In this document: in pieces, positions 39,060-48,584 of the stretch
Position numbering within the stretch: the first letter of the stretch is position 1
Layout of the letters: each line of letters starts with the position of its first letter
Origin: AC-32 sp038236705
GTDB taxonomy: Bacteria; Actinomycetota; Thermoleophilia; Gaiellales; Gaiellaceae
Length of the DNA: 64,000 bases
Direction of reading: 5' to 3'
Assembly (NCBI GenBank): GCA_038236705.1
Contig: JBBRZN010000008.1
Location: 1-64,000, forward strand
Made by a program: the position numbers and the translations under genes
Notes under the pieces: generated by a model
Told to the model about the DNA's origin: nothing
Database searches by the model: none
What the model saw: the letters and a program-made list of their open reading frames with translations, nothing else

Positions 39060-39857
39060 CTAGCTGCGAGGTGCGAGGCGGTCGGCCAGGGCCCGCCAGC
39101 GCGCCGGAACCATCCAGCCCACGACGTCGTGACGCGCCTCGTAGGCGAACAGGCACGCGAACGCCCACGCGGTGCCGAGACTGAGACCTGCGAGCACGTC
39201 CGACAGGTAGTGCACCTCCAGGTAGAGGCGGCTGAAGCCTATGACCGCGACGAGCGCCACGTAGGCAATCCCGCACACGACCTGCCGGCGGGGCGCGGCG
39301 CCCCTGACCAGCAGGTACAGCGCGACGGCGTAGATCGCCGATGCGCCCGCCGCGTGGCCGCTGGGAAACGAGTACGTATCGACGTGGACGTAGGCGAGCT
39401 CCGGTCGCGGTCGGTGGAAGAGAAGCTTGAGGACGGGGTTCAAGACCTCGATGCCCAGGGCGGCCACGGAGAACAGCGTCGCCTCGTTGAACGCCCGCCG
39501 ACGCAGCAGAAACAGCGCGACGGCGACCGTGAAGAGCGCCAGGAACACGACGTTGCCCGCGAGCGTGACGACCTTGAACAGCGAGACGAGGAAGGGGCTC
39601 GAGTGCTCGTGAAGCCAGGCGCTGAACTCCAGGTCCCACCGGACCAGGGGATCCCCCGTGAGGTAGTCCTCGGTGATGTGGGCGAAGGCGGCCAGTGCCG
39701 CAACGAACAGCAGGACAAGCGCGACCTGGATCTGAACGTGTGGGTCACGCCGGTGCGACCAGGCGGAGAGCGCGAGCCCTCGCACTCCCGCCCGCCGCGC
39801 TCCGCGCAAGCGACCCGCCGGGTGCGAGTACGTCACCGTGTCGCCCTGCGCCGCCAC
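39060..39857 (-). CDS. PAP2-family membrane phosphatase
   Basis: The 265-residue protein has about six transmembrane segments and all three PAP2 motifs: KLLFHRPRPE (KX6RP), PSGHAAG (PSGH) and SRLYLEVHYLSDVLAG (SRX5HX3D). It dephosphorylates lipid phosphates such as phosphatidic acid or undecaprenyl diphosphate. The N-terminal 40 residues are Arg-rich and possibly not translated; a later start near V-Q-I-Q-V is possible. The 200 bp between this gene and the MoaD-MoaE gene (38859-39059) contains only short overlapping ORFs I cannot confirm. Confidence 0.87.
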   Translation of the reverse strand: MAAQGDTVTYSHPAGRLRGARRAGVRGLALSAWSHRRDPHVQIQVALVLLFVAALAAFAHITEDYLTGDPLVRWDLEFSAWLHEHSSPFLVSLFKVVTLAGNVVFLALFTVAVALFLLRRRAFNEATLFSVAALGIEVLNPVLKLLFHRPRPELAYVHVDTYSFPSGHAAGASAIYAVALYLLVRGAAPRRQVVCGIAYVALVAVIGFSRLYLEVHYLSDVLAGLSLGTAWAFACLFAYEARHDVVGWMVPARWRALADRLAPRS

Positions 39858-39990
39858 CCCCGTAGAGTACGTTCGATTGCGCAGAGAGCTAGACTCGGTT
39901 AGCCGAGGCCGCCGACTCCGCGAAGTTCGTCCGTAGAGCTCCTTCCCCGGTCGCCCAGACTCTTCCTACCGGACCGGAGATGGAGTACTC

Positions 39991-40371
39991 ATGGTCACTG
40001 ACGAATCCAACGGAAGCGCCTCCAGCGACGTCGAGAAGGCGCAGACGCAGAGCATCTTCCGCGAGGTCAACGAGCGGGTGGCGGAAATCAGCGAGCAGAA
40101 ACCGCTGTACGCCCCTGCTCACGATGCGATCTGCGAGTGCGCGAAGCCCAAGTGCTCGGAACCGCTCGCGATCACCGCCGAGGATTACGAGCGCATACGG
40201 GCGCACAGCACCTGGTTTGCCGTCGCGCCGAGCGACGACCACATCTTCCCCGAGATCGAGCGCATCGTCGAGAAGAACGAGGGCTTCTGGATCGTCGAGA
40301 AAGAGGACGCCGCCGGCGCTGTGGCCGAGAAGCTCGATCCTCGGGCTCGACGGACGCCGCTCAAGACCTAG
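39991..40371 (+). CDS. Conserved hypothetical protein with Cys-rich motif
   Basis: The 126-residue acidic protein contains SIFREVNERVAEIS near the N-terminus, a short cysteine cluster (ICECAKPKCSEPLAITAEDYERIRAH), then FAVAPSDDHIFPEIERIVEKNEGFWIVEKE. The C-E-C-x4-C arrangement may bind a metal. Similar small proteins are widespread in actinobacteria but have no assigned function that I know of. The ATG at 39991 is preceded by GGAGATGGAG. It is a single gene, divergent from the PAP2 phosphatase. Confidence 0.75.
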   Translation: MVTDESNGSASSDVEKAQTQSIFREVNERVAEISEQKPLYAPAHDAICECAKPKCSEPLAITAEDYERIRAHSTWFAVAPSDDHIFPEIERIVEKNEGFWIVEKEDAAGAVAEKLDPRARRTPLKT

Positions 40372-40407
40372 CCGCGGTCACCCTGACGTTGGGAGATCGT
40401 GTCCCGC

Positions 40408-40575
40408 TCAGTACCACTTCCCACGTGCGAAGCCGCCGAAGGCGGCGAGCCCGATCAGGACGATGATCAGCCCGATCCAGAAGCTCCAGAAGATGATCGC
40501 GAGGATTCCGAGGAGCACGATGATCCCGCCGACCGAGATGCCGGCCATTCCCCTGCTGTTGTCGCGTGCAGCCAT
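40408..40575 (-). CDS. Small membrane protein
   Basis: This 55-residue protein has a short polar N-terminus (MAARDNSRGMAG), two closely spaced hydrophobic segments rich in Ile and Leu (VGGIIVLLGILAIIF and FWIGLIIVLIGLAAF) and the tail G-G-F-A-R-G-K-W-Y. A GGAGGG ribosome-binding site lies nine bases upstream of the ATG at 40575. It resembles small conserved membrane proteins of actinobacteria without known function. Confidence 0.7.
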   Translation of the reverse strand: MAARDNSRGMAGISVGGIIVLLGILAIIFWSFWIGLIIVLIGLAAFGGFARGKWY

Positions 40576-40636
40576 GCGCTCTTGCCCTCCGTGTCGGATG
40601 CGCGTCGCGGCACTCTAGTGCAAACCGGCGCGGTTC

Positions 40637-41878
40637 CTAGGAGGCGCGTGCGTGCGCGAGCCGGGGCGCCTGGCCCGGTGTTTCCAGCGCCAACTGCACG
40701 GCGGCGGCGGCGTCGAGGCTTCCCCAGCCGAGCTCGTGGTTCCAGGTGCCGCCCGTCGCGCTCTGCTTGAGCACGCTCGCGATCTGCCGGACGGTGAGGC
40801 GAGGGTTCACGCCCCAGACGAGCGCCGCCACGCCGGCGACCTCGGGCGCTGCGAACGAGGTGCCGCTCGCCCACCCGTAGTAGCCGGCGGCGGCCCACGG
40901 CAGCTGCGCGCGAGGCCAGTCGGAGTCGGCGGACTCGGCGGCGAAGACGTTGTAGCCCGGAGCGGCGAGCGAGATGTAGGAGCCGGTGTTCGAGAAGGAC
41001 GCCCTCGTCCCGTCGATGCTGGTGGCGCCGACGGAGAGGCCGATCCCGCCGCGGCCGCGCGAGCCGACAGGCTGAAGCAGGGCCGCCGGGTACTCAACGG
41101 GATTGCCCTGGTCGTGCTCGTTGCCGGCCGCAGCCACGACCAGGACGCCGTGGCGGAAGGCCCATTGAAGCGCGTGCTCCTCGATCGCCGAGGTCTCCGA
41201 GCCGCCGATGCTGAGGTTGATGATCTTCACGCCGTGCTTGACGGCATAGACGATCGCGGCGGCCTCGTCGACATCGGTGACGTATCCCTCGGCGTCGATC
41301 GCCTGGATCGCCAGCAGCCTCGCGTCGCCGCCGAAGCCCGAGATGCCGGTGCCGTTCGCAACGGAGCCGGTCGCAAGCGACGCGACGAAGGTGCCGTGAC
41401 CGAGCCGGTCGCGAACCTTGCGCGAGCGACTGAGGACACTCCATGTCCTGGGCGACTTGTGAGCCAGATCGGGAGCGTTCAGGTCGGCGCCGCTGTCGAT
41501 CACGGCGACCGTCACGCTCGAGGCCGCGCGCAAAGCCCAGTCAGGGACCTCTCCGACGCGGGCCGCGTCCCACTGCCATTCCCAGGCGATCCCCGGCTGA
41601 AAGGTCTGGGCCAGGGCCGGCTCGTCGACGGTCAGGGCCCGCCTGAGCACCGGTCGCGGGCCAGCGAGCGAGCGGCTCGTCTCGACGACGGCGCTGTGCA
41701 GGGCGGGCACCGTGCGCACGATCCGCGCGCCGGAGCGCTCGAGGGCTTCGAGCTGCCCGGTTGAGCGGTACTGAAGGACGACCTGCCGCGTGGCGGGGCT
41801 GAAAGCTGGAGTTGCGCTCGGCGCGGCTACACACGTCAGGGCGGCTGCCACACAAAGCACCCGGGCGAAGGCGCTCAT
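40637..41878 (-). CDS. Secreted subtilisin-like serine protease (S8)
   Basis: The 413-residue protease has a signal peptide (MSAFARVLCVAAALTCVAAPSATPA), a pro-region, and a subtilase domain. The catalytic Asp is in VAVIDSGADLNAPDLA, the His in RLGHGTFVASLATG and the Ser in ASGTSFAAPEVAGVAAL; the oxyanion Asn lies in VVAAAGNEHDQGN. It is exported and probably acts outside the cell. Its stop is 32 bp after the small membrane protein's start on the same strand. A terminator hairpin separates it from the collagen-like gene upstream. Confidence 0.93.
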   Translation of the reverse strand: MSAFARVLCVAAALTCVAAPSATPAFSPATRQVVLQYRSTGQLEALERSGARIVRTVPALHSAVVETSRSLAGPRPVLRRALTVDEPALAQTFQPGIAWEWQWDAARVGEVPDWALRAASSVTVAVIDSGADLNAPDLAHKSPRTWSVLSRSRKVRDRLGHGTFVASLATGSVANGTGISGFGGDARLLAIQAIDAEGYVTDVDEAAAIVYAVKHGVKIINLSIGGSETSAIEEHALQWAFRHGVLVVAAAGNEHDQGNPVEYPAALLQPVGSRGRGGIGLSVGATSIDGTRASFSNTGSYISLAAPGYNVFAAESADSDWPRAQLPWAAAGYYGWASGTSFAAPEVAGVAALVWGVNPRLTVRQIASVLKQSATGGTWNHELGWGSLDAAAAVQLALETPGQAPRLAHARAS

Positions 41879-41938
41879 CCACGGAGCTATCGGAGCGCAT
41901 CAATCGAACGAGCACCCTGAGTTGAGGGATGAAACAGC

Positions 41939-41964
41939 GAGAGGGCCGCTAATACGGCCCTCTC
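41939..41964 (-). terminator. Hairpin terminator after the collagen-like gene
   Basis: GAGAGGGCCG and CGGCCCTCTC form a perfect 10-bp stem around CTAATA. It lies 27 bases past the stop of the collagen-like gene. On that strand it is followed by GCTGTTTCATCC, a short T run. Confidence 0.65.
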
Positions 41965-41990
41965 GGCTGGACGGGATGCTCGGAGGCCGA

Positions 41991-42635
41991 TCAGGCCTCG
42001 AACCAGACGTAGAAGGCCCGGTTCGCGAGAGCGGCTGCACCGATCCCGTAGGTCGTGACCCGTGCCGGACTGCCGGCACACGTGACGAAGCTTTGTCCCG
42101 TCGCCTGAATCGAAGGCGTCGCGAGAGTGTCGAAAACCGGCCCGATGTTGTTCCCCGTGGCGACCATGTTCTTGGGCGTGAACCCGAGTCCGGAGAAGCA
42201 GTAGTACCCCGTCGCGGGGTTCGTGACCATTGCGTCCGTGATCCCCTTGCTTTGCTCCTCGACTACGCCGCCGCTGGAGTCGACATACGCATACGCGACC
42301 GCAGTTCCGGCGACTCCCTGGATGCCCTGGGTGCCCTGGATGCCCTGGATGCCCTGGATGCCCTGGGTGCCCTGGGTGCCCTGTGCACCCGTGGCGCCCT
42401 TGGCACCCTGAGCGCCCGTCAGGCCTCGTAGGCCTCTGTTGCCCTTGAGTGCCGCTCGCGCGGCCTTGCTCAGGTCCTTGGTTTTCAGCGAGCCGTTGAC
42501 GACTTGCGGCGACGCGACCGTGTTCTTTCCGATCAGTGCGGTCGAGGCCGCGTACGTCGTTCCTCCGAGCGCGAGGAACAACGCAAGCATCGCGATTGTA
42601 TTTCTGCGCAGGAAGCGCAGGAATCCTCTGGTCAT
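41991..42635 (-). CDS. Collagen-like repeat surface protein
   Basis: The 214-residue protein starts with MTRGFLRFLRRNTIAMLALFLALGGTTYAA, a leader common in Thermoleophilia secreted proteins. A short globular region (LIGKNTVASPQVVNGSLKTKDLSKAARAALKGN) precedes about fourteen G-x-y triplets (GLRGLTGAQGAKGATGAQGTQGTQG, then GIQ/GTQ repeats). A 90-residue C-terminal domain with two cysteines follows. Gly-x-y repeats form collagen-type triple helices. The underlying DNA is a 9-bp repeat (42315-42383), which can change copy number by slippage. Confidence 0.85.
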   Translation of the reverse strand: MTRGFLRFLRRNTIAMLALFLALGGTTYAASTALIGKNTVASPQVVNGSLKTKDLSKAARAALKGNRGLRGLTGAQGAKGATGAQGTQGTQGIQGIQGIQGTQGIQGVAGTAVAYAYVDSSGGVVEEQSKGITDAMVTNPATGYYCFSGLGFTPKNMVATGNNIGPVFDTLATPSIQATGQSFVTCAGSPARVTTYGIGAAALANRAFYVWFEA

Positions 42636-42744
42636 AAGACCGGTCCTTTCGGTATCGAGTGAAGCCCTGACGGCGTGACAGGGATTCTCTTACTCCCACA
42701 GGACGACACCCGGCGGCGGGTTCTTCCGCCGCTACGATGAGTGC

Positions 42745-43560
42745 GTGAGCCAGCTCTCGCCCAGGCCTGAGCTCGAGCCCGACTTTCGCGACTACGAGCC
42801 GATCCATCCCGAGCCGGGTTGGAAGAGCTTTGCGCGCAAGCTCTGGGCTCCGATCGTCGCGATCGGCGCGTTCCTCGCCAAGTTCGGCGTCGTCCTGCTC
42901 AAGTTCAAGTTCCTGTTCTCGATGTTCGTCTCGGCCGCGGTCTACGTCTGGATCGGCGGCTGGTGGTTCGGGATCGGGCTCGTCGTGCTCCTGTTCGTCC
43001 ACGAGATGGGGCACGTGTTCGAGGCGAGACACCAGGGGCTACCGGTGTCGGCGCCGATGTTCATCCCGTTCCTCGGCGCGCTGATCACGATGAAGCAGAT
43101 GCCGCAGGACGCCTGGCGCGAGGCGCGGGTCGGAATCGCCGGCCCGCTACTCGGCTCGGCGGGTGCCGCGGTGATCTACCTCGCCGGCCTCGCCTACGAC
43201 TCGCAGCACCTGAAGGCCCTTGCGTTCCTCGGGTTCTTCATCAACCTCTTCAATCTGCTGCCGGTGAGCCCGCTCGACGGCGGCCGGATCGTGGCGGCGA
43301 TCCATCCGGCGCTCTGGCTGTTCGGGGTCCTGGGTCTGCTCGGCCTGGTGATCCTCCGGCCGAACCCGATCCTGATCCTGATCCTGCTGGTCGCGGCCAA
43401 CGAGACCTGGCACCGCTGGAAGATGCGCAGGCTTCCGGAGGTTCAGGCGTACTACAAGGTCGAGCCGCACCGGCGCCTGCTGATGGGGCTGCTCTACTTC
43501 GGCCTCGCCGCCGCGCTCGTTCTGGGCATGCACGCGACGCACGTGCCTCGCAACTTTTAG
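42745..43560 (+). CDS. Site-2 protease-like membrane metalloprotease (M50)
   Basis: The 271-residue membrane protein has the intramembrane zinc motif FVHEMGHVFEAR (HExxH) and the second-half motif NLFNLLPVSPLDGGRI, with the aspartate that completes the site. Four or more hydrophobic segments surround them. Such enzymes cleave membrane proteins within the bilayer, often anti-sigma factors. No PDZ domain is visible and the substrate is unknown. The start is the ATG or the adjacent GTG near 42745. The LOG-family gene follows after 13 bp. Confidence 0.88.
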   Translation: MSQLSPRPELEPDFRDYEPIHPEPGWKSFARKLWAPIVAIGAFLAKFGVVLLKFKFLFSMFVSAAVYVWIGGWWFGIGLVVLLFVHEMGHVFEARHQGLPVSAPMFIPFLGALITMKQMPQDAWREARVGIAGPLLGSAGAAVIYLAGLAYDSQHLKALAFLGFFINLFNLLPVSPLDGGRIVAAIHPALWLFGVLGLLGLVILRPNPILILILLVAANETWHRWKMRRLPEVQAYYKVEPHRRLLMGLLYFGLAAALVLGMHATHVPRNF

Positions 43561-43573
43561 TGGTCCTCCACTA

Positions 43574-44235
<662 letters not shown>

Positions 44236-44239
<4 letters not shown>

Positions 44240-45057
44240 CTCGAGAACGGTGAGACGGTGATCGGTTCGCTTTCGATCGTGAAACCGCTCGAGTCGGTCG
44301 CGGTGATCCTCTGCGTCCCCGGCGTGTGCAGGATCACGCCGGTGAAGGTGTGCTGCGCCGTGTCTTTCTGACCGTAGGCGTAGGGGCCCGGCAGGGTCGC
44401 GGCCGGATCGGTGCTCGCCAGGGTAACCGTGCCCGCGTAGTCGGCGGCGTTGTTCCCCCACGGGTCGGTCGCCCGGACGGTCGCGGCGAACGGAACTCCG
44501 CCGGTGGCGATGCTCGTCACCGTCATGAAAAGCTTCGCGGCGGCGGCCCCGCGCACGCGGACGACCGGCTGCTTGTGCGGCCCGAGCGGCCGGAAGAGCA
44601 CCTTCTTGCTGGCGCTCGCCGGGCGCGTCTGGGTCAGGAAGACGTAGCCGTCTGCGGAGAGCAGCGGCGCCGAGGCGCGGTGGTAGAGGAGCCGGTAGAA
44701 GTGCCGCCGCTGGCACTCGGTGGCGATCGCGATCCGGCGGCCGACGATCGCCGTGATGCGGGTCGCGCTCGTGCAGCCCGCCGGCTGGAGCTCGACGTAG
44801 CCATTCCCGGACGAGTTCGTGCGCTGCGGCGGAGTCCAGCCGCGGGGGACGTCGACAATCGTCTGGCCAGAGAGCGCGGCCGAGTCGGCCAGGAACGTGA
44901 AGATCAGCTCGTTGGCGGTCGAACCGGCGCTGGCTCTGTCGGGCGTCACGCTCATCTTCCCGACGCCGACGCGGCCGGCGGCTTCCGATGAGCCCGCAAG
45001 CGCGAGCACGCCCAGCAGGGCGCACAGCATCGCCGTCGTGAACGTTCCTCGCACCAT
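44236..45057 (-). CDS. Secreted protein of unknown function
   Basis: The 273-residue protein has a signal peptide (MVRGTFTTAMLCALLGVLALAGSSEAAG) and a beta-rich mature part. The first half (VTPDRASAGSTANELIFTFLADSAALSGQTIVDVPRGWTPPQ) resembles domains that begin exported multi-domain proteins. The second half has the Ig-like motif PFAATVRATDPWGNNAADYAGTVTLASTDPAATLPG...GVILHTPGTQRITATDSSG, as found in bacterial Ig-like repeat domains. Two cysteines probably form a disulphide. No enzymatic motif is visible. It is encoded divergently from selA. Confidence 0.7.
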
Positions 45058-45108
45058 CGACCCCGCACGAGTCTACTCACGGCGTCTGCCGCCTACACTG
45101 ACCCCGAA

Positions 45109-46410
45109 ATGCAGTTGCGCGATCTTCCCTCCGTGGACGAGCTGGCCCGCGACGAGCGGCTCGCGGGGGAGCCGCCGGCGCTGGCGGTCGAGGCGGCTCG
45201 CGCCGCTCTCTCGCGCGCGCGTGAAGAGATAACGGCCGGTCACGATCCCGGCGACCTCGGCGAGCGGGCGCTCCGGGAGCTCGCGGCGGCACGAGCGCCG
45301 AACTTGCGGCGGACGCTCAACGCCACCGGGGTGATCGTGCACACCAACCTCGGCCGCGCGCCGCTGGCGGAGGCCGCTCTGGAGCGCGTCGCCGAGATCG
45401 GGCGCGGCTACTCGAACCTCGAGTACGAGCTCTCGGCCGGCGGGCGCGGCTCGCGGCAGGATCACGTCGCCTCGATCCTGCGGCGGCTGACCGGCGCGGA
45501 AGCTGCGCTCGTCGTGAACAACAACGCGGCGGCGGTGCTGCTGGCGCTGGCCGCCCTGGCCGAGGGGCGCGAGGTGCTCGTCTCGCGCGGCGAGCTGCTC
45601 GAGATCGGCGACGGCTTCCGGATTCCCGACGTGCTCGCGCGCTCGGGCGCGCGCCTGCGCGAGGTCGGCACGACGAACCGCACGCGCGCCACCGACTACG
45701 AGCGAGCGATCGGCCCCGAGACCGCCGTGCTGCTGCGCGTGCACCAGTCCAACTTCCGCGTCGTCGGCTTCACCGAGCAGGCCTCGGTGGAAGAGCTCGC
45801 GGCCGTGGCGCGACGCCACGAGCTGCCGCTGGTGGACGATCTCGGCTCGGGCGTCCTCGTCCACCTCGAGGACGAGCCGTCCGCGAAGGAGAGCCTCGCA
45901 GCCGGCTCCGACCTGGTCTGCTTCTCGGGCGACAAGCTCCTCGGCGGCCCCCAGGCCGGGATCGTGGTCGGGCGGGCGGATCTCGTCGAGCGTTTGCGCC
46001 GTCACCCGCTCCAGCGCGCTTTGCGGGCGGACAAGCTGACGCTGGCGGCGCTCGAGGGAACGCTCGCGCTCTACCTCGATCCCGCGCGCGCCCTGCGCGA
46101 GGTGCCGGTGCTGCGCATGCTGCACGAGCCGCTGCAAATGGTGCGAGCCCGCGCCGAGCGCTTGGCCACCGCGGTCGGAGGCGAGGTCGAGGAGACGGTC
46201 GGCCGCGTCGGGGGAGGCGCGCTCCCGCTCAGCGAGCTGCCGAGCTTCGCCTGCGCCGTCGAGGAGGAGCTGGCCGTGCGGCTGCGCGAGGTCGAGCCGC
46301 CGGTCGTCGGCGTCCTCCGCGACGGCCGCCTGCTGCTCGACTGCCGCACCCTGAACGACGCGGAGGCCGACGAAGCGGCCAGGTCGATTCAAGCCGCCCG
46401 TGCCAAGTAA
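45109..46410 (+). CDS. selA: L-seryl-tRNA(Sec) selenium transferase
   Basis: The 433-residue PLP enzyme converts seryl-tRNA(Sec) to selenocysteinyl-tRNA(Sec) using selenophosphate. Motifs include LNATGVIVHTNLGRAPL, AALVVNNNAAAVLLAL, EVGTTNRTRATDYERAI, LPLVDDLGSGVL and the PLP lysine in CFSGDKLLGGPQAGIVVG. Length fits the bacterial enzyme. The stop codon lies inside a 23-bp palindrome, and selB follows after 90 bp. Together with selB and selC this gives most of the Sec machinery; selD is not in the window. Confidence 0.95.
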   Translation: MQLRDLPSVDELARDERLAGEPPALAVEAARAALSRAREEITAGHDPGDLGERALRELAAARAPNLRRTLNATGVIVHTNLGRAPLAEAALERVAEIGRGYSNLEYELSAGGRGSRQDHVASILRRLTGAEAALVVNNNAAAVLLALAALAEGREVLVSRGELLEIGDGFRIPDVLARSGARLREVGTTNRTRATDYERAIGPETAVLLRVHQSNFRVVGFTEQASVEELAAVARRHELPLVDDLGSGVLVHLEDEPSAKESLAAGSDLVCFSGDKLLGGPQAGIVVGRADLVERLRRHPLQRALRADKLTLAALEGTLALYLDPARALREVPVLRMLHEPLQMVRARAERLATAVGGEVEETVGRVGGGALPLSELPSFACAVEEELAVRLREVEPPVVGVLRDGRLLLDCRTLNDAEADEAARSIQAARAK

Positions 46411-46425
46411 CAGTCTGTTACTTGG
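46403..46425. promoter_or_regulatory. 23-bp palindrome at the selA stop codon
   Basis: CCAAGTAACAG-T-CTGTTACTTGG is a perfect palindrome around one base. The selA TAA is within it. A second palindrome with the same AGTAACAG-N-CTGTTACT core lies 66 bp downstream. The size and symmetry resemble operators of TetR- or GntR-type repressors; an RNA hairpin is the alternative. Confidence 0.5.
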
Positions 46426-46470
46426 AGGGTCGAAGCGCCCTCGGGGCGCCAACTTCGGGGCCAGCGCGAT

Positions 46471-46489
46471 TAGTAACAGACTGTTACTA
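46471..46489. promoter_or_regulatory. 19-bp palindrome upstream of selB
   Basis: TAGTAACAG-A-CTGTTACTA shares the 17-bp core with the palindrome at 46403-46425 but has a different central base and outer pair. It ends 11 bp before the selB GTG. Its centre is 66 bp from the first, about six helical turns. Confidence 0.5.
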
Positions 46490-46500
46490 GGACGGTTGAA

Positions 46501-48210
46501 GTGCCGCTGACGGTCGGCACCGCGGGTCACATCGACCACGGGAAGACCTGGCTCGTCAAGGCGCTGACCGGCAAGGACACCGACCGGCTGCCGGAAGAGC
46601 AGGAGCGCGGGATCTCGATCGAGCTCGGCTACGCGCCGCTCGAGCTCCCGGACGGGCGGCGGCTGTCCGTGATCGACGTTCCCGGCCACGAGCGTTTCGT
46701 CCGGACGATGGTCGCCGGGGCGACCGGGATCGACCTCTTCCTGCTCGTGATCGACGCAGCCGAAGGCGCGCGCCCGCAGACGCACGAGCACCTGGCGATC
46801 CTCCGCCTGCTCGGGATCGAGCGCGGCGTCGTCGCGGTCACCAAGGCGGACGCCGTGGAACCGGAGGCCCTCGAGCTCGCGCTCGCGGAGGCGCGGGACC
46901 TCGTACCCGAGGCGGAGGTCGTGGCCGTCAGCGCGAAGACCGGCGCCGGGCTCGACGAGCTGCGCGCCGCCCTGGCCCGAGCCGCCGATGCCGCACAGCC
47001 CCGCGAGCGCGCCGGGGCGACGAGGCTGTACGTCGACCGCGTCTTCACGATCGACGGCGCCGGCACCGTCGTCACCGGCACCCTCTGGTCGGGCTCGATC
47101 TCTCCGGGCGACGCCCTACGGGTCGAGCCCTCGGGCCTGGCTACTCGCGCGCGCAGCGTCCAGGTGCACGACCTGCCGGTCACGCGCGCCGAGGCCGGAC
47201 AACGGGTCGCGGTCAACCTCCCCGGCGTCACGCGCACGCAGCTGGGCCGCGGCGACGCGCTCGTCCAGCCGGGCCATTACCCGGTGAGCTGGCGGCTCGA
47301 CGTCGTGCTCGAGGAGCTCGAGCCGTTGCCGGCCGCGGTCACGGTGCACGCGGGGACGAGCGACGTGCCTGCGCGCGTGGTGCGCGAGGGCCGCTACGCG
47401 CAGCTCCGGTTGCGCGAGCCCGTTGTGGCCGCCCGCGGGGATCGCGTCGTGCTGCGCGCGGAGACCACGGTGGGCGGAGGCGTCGTGCTCGACCCGGCGC
47501 CTCCTCGGCGGCTCGACCCTGAACGCCTCGAGCTCCTGGAGCGCGGCGACCCGGAGGCGATCGTCCGGGCCTGCGTCTACGGGCCGGTCACGGGCCCTGC
47601 GCTGCAGGCGCGCGCGCTGCTCCCGCCGGCCGAGCTCGCCCACGGCCTCGCCTCGCTCCAGCAGGCAGGCGACTGGTTCTTCGCGCCGGAGTGGCTCGAG
47701 GAGCTGCGCGGCTCCGTTCGCACCCGCCTGACCGAGCGCGCGGCGAGCTCTCCCCTCGACCCCGGCGTCCCACTCGCCGAGCTGCTGCCGCCGGAGCCAT
47801 GGGCCGCGTCGGTCGCGCCGCTCCTCCACGTCGAGCGCCGCGACGGGAAGGCCTACGCGTCGGGCGCCGCCCCGCAACTGGGAGATCACGCAGCCGCCGC
47901 AGCGAAGCTCGAGGAGCGGCTCGCCGCCGAAGACCTCGTTCGCGTCGAGGATCGCGAGCTCGCCGCCTTCCTGGAAGCCAAGGGAAAGCTCAGGCGGGTC
48001 GGCGACGGCTTCGCGGTCCCCGAGCCGCTCTACGAGCGAGGGCGCGAGGCATTGCGGACGCTGTCGCCGATCACCCTCGCCGGCTTCCGCGACGCGCTCG
48101 GTATCTCGCGGCGCACCGCACAGCTCTTGCTGGAGCGCTTCGACGCGGACGGCCTCACCCGGCGCATCGGCGACGAGCGCGTGCTCAGGCGCTCGGAGAG
48201 CCGGCGCTGA
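46501..48210 (+). CDS. selB: Selenocysteine-specific elongation factor
   Basis: The 569-residue SelB binds GTP and selenocysteinyl-tRNA and recognises the mRNA SECIS hairpin. The GTPase motifs are GTAGHIDHGKTWLVKALTG (P-loop), DVPGHERFVRTMVAG (G3) and TKAD (G4). EF-Tu-like domains 2 and 3 follow (YVDRVFTIDGAGTVVTGTLWSG). The C-terminal part holds winged-helix repeats ending in LSPITLAGFRDALGISRRTAQLLLERFDADGLTRRIGDERVL, which bind SECIS RNA. The start is a GTG 11 bp past the second palindrome. No selenoprotein gene is recognisable in this window. Confidence 0.95.
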   Translation: MPLTVGTAGHIDHGKTWLVKALTGKDTDRLPEEQERGISIELGYAPLELPDGRRLSVIDVPGHERFVRTMVAGATGIDLFLLVIDAAEGARPQTHEHLAILRLLGIERGVVAVTKADAVEPEALELALAEARDLVPEAEVVAVSAKTGAGLDELRAALARAADAAQPRERAGATRLYVDRVFTIDGAGTVVTGTLWSGSISPGDALRVEPSGLATRARSVQVHDLPVTRAEAGQRVAVNLPGVTRTQLGRGDALVQPGHYPVSWRLDVVLEELEPLPAAVTVHAGTSDVPARVVREGRYAQLRLREPVVAARGDRVVLRAETTVGGGVVLDPAPPRRLDPERLELLERGDPEAIVRACVYGPVTGPALQARALLPPAELAHGLASLQQAGDWFFAPEWLEELRGSVRTRLTERAASSPLDPGVPLAELLPPEPWAASVAPLLHVERRDGKAYASGAAPQLGDHAAAAAKLEERLAAEDLVRVEDRELAAFLEAKGKLRRVGDGFAVPEPLYERGREALRTLSPITLAGFRDALGISRRTAQLLLERFDADGLTRRIGDERVLRRSESRR

Positions 48211-48356
48211 AGGTGACGTCGAACGTGCACCCGCTTCACGGGCGAACCCCTGTTTCCCCTGTGCCCCTCCTTGCGAGCGGCGGACGTCACTCGACCGTTT
48301 CAGAGCCGCCGCCGACGAGCGGCGCCTTCAGCCTTTCTTGTCGGACTGAGCCTCTC

Positions 48357-48373
48357 GCCGAGCAAAGCCCGGC
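48357..48373. repeat. Dispersed palindromic hairpin, copy 3
   Basis: GCCGAGCAAAGCCCGGC is the exact reverse complement of the 17-mer at 30618-30634 and 30852-30868. It lies in the first unit of the tandem duplication upstream of selC. Confidence 0.6.
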
Positions 48374-48429
48374 TCCGGCGGCGCTTCGTTGCGAGCCAGT
48401 AGCGGAAAACCCTCCGCTAGGCTCGTTGT

Positions 48430-48457
48430 GGAGCGGCATGGGCCCGGTGGCCCAGCT
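48430..48457 (+). pseudogene. Truncated selC copy (5' 28 nt)
   Basis: The 28 bases GGAGCGGCATGGGCCCGG and TGGCCCAGCT are identical to the start of selC. The sequence then diverges (CAAGCACGGGGG). No anticodon or T-arm follows. It is part of the tandem duplication. Confidence 0.7.
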
Positions 48458-48584
48458 CAAGCACGGGGGAACCCCTGGTTCCCCCGTGAGCCCCCTCCTT
48501 GGGAGCCGCCGCTGAGGTCGAGACGTTTCAGGAGCCGTCCGTGCATCGCCCGTTTCCAAGGTGTCTGGGCGCAGTGAGCCTCCC

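Noticed and set aside
42310..42385. Short tandem repeats as a possible CRISPR array
   Set aside because: The 9-bp units are in-frame Gly-x-y codons of the collagen-like gene, without spacers.
46403..46489. SECIS element between selA and selB
   Set aside because: The palindromes are not downstream of an in-frame UGA in a selenoprotein gene and have no SECIS-type loop.
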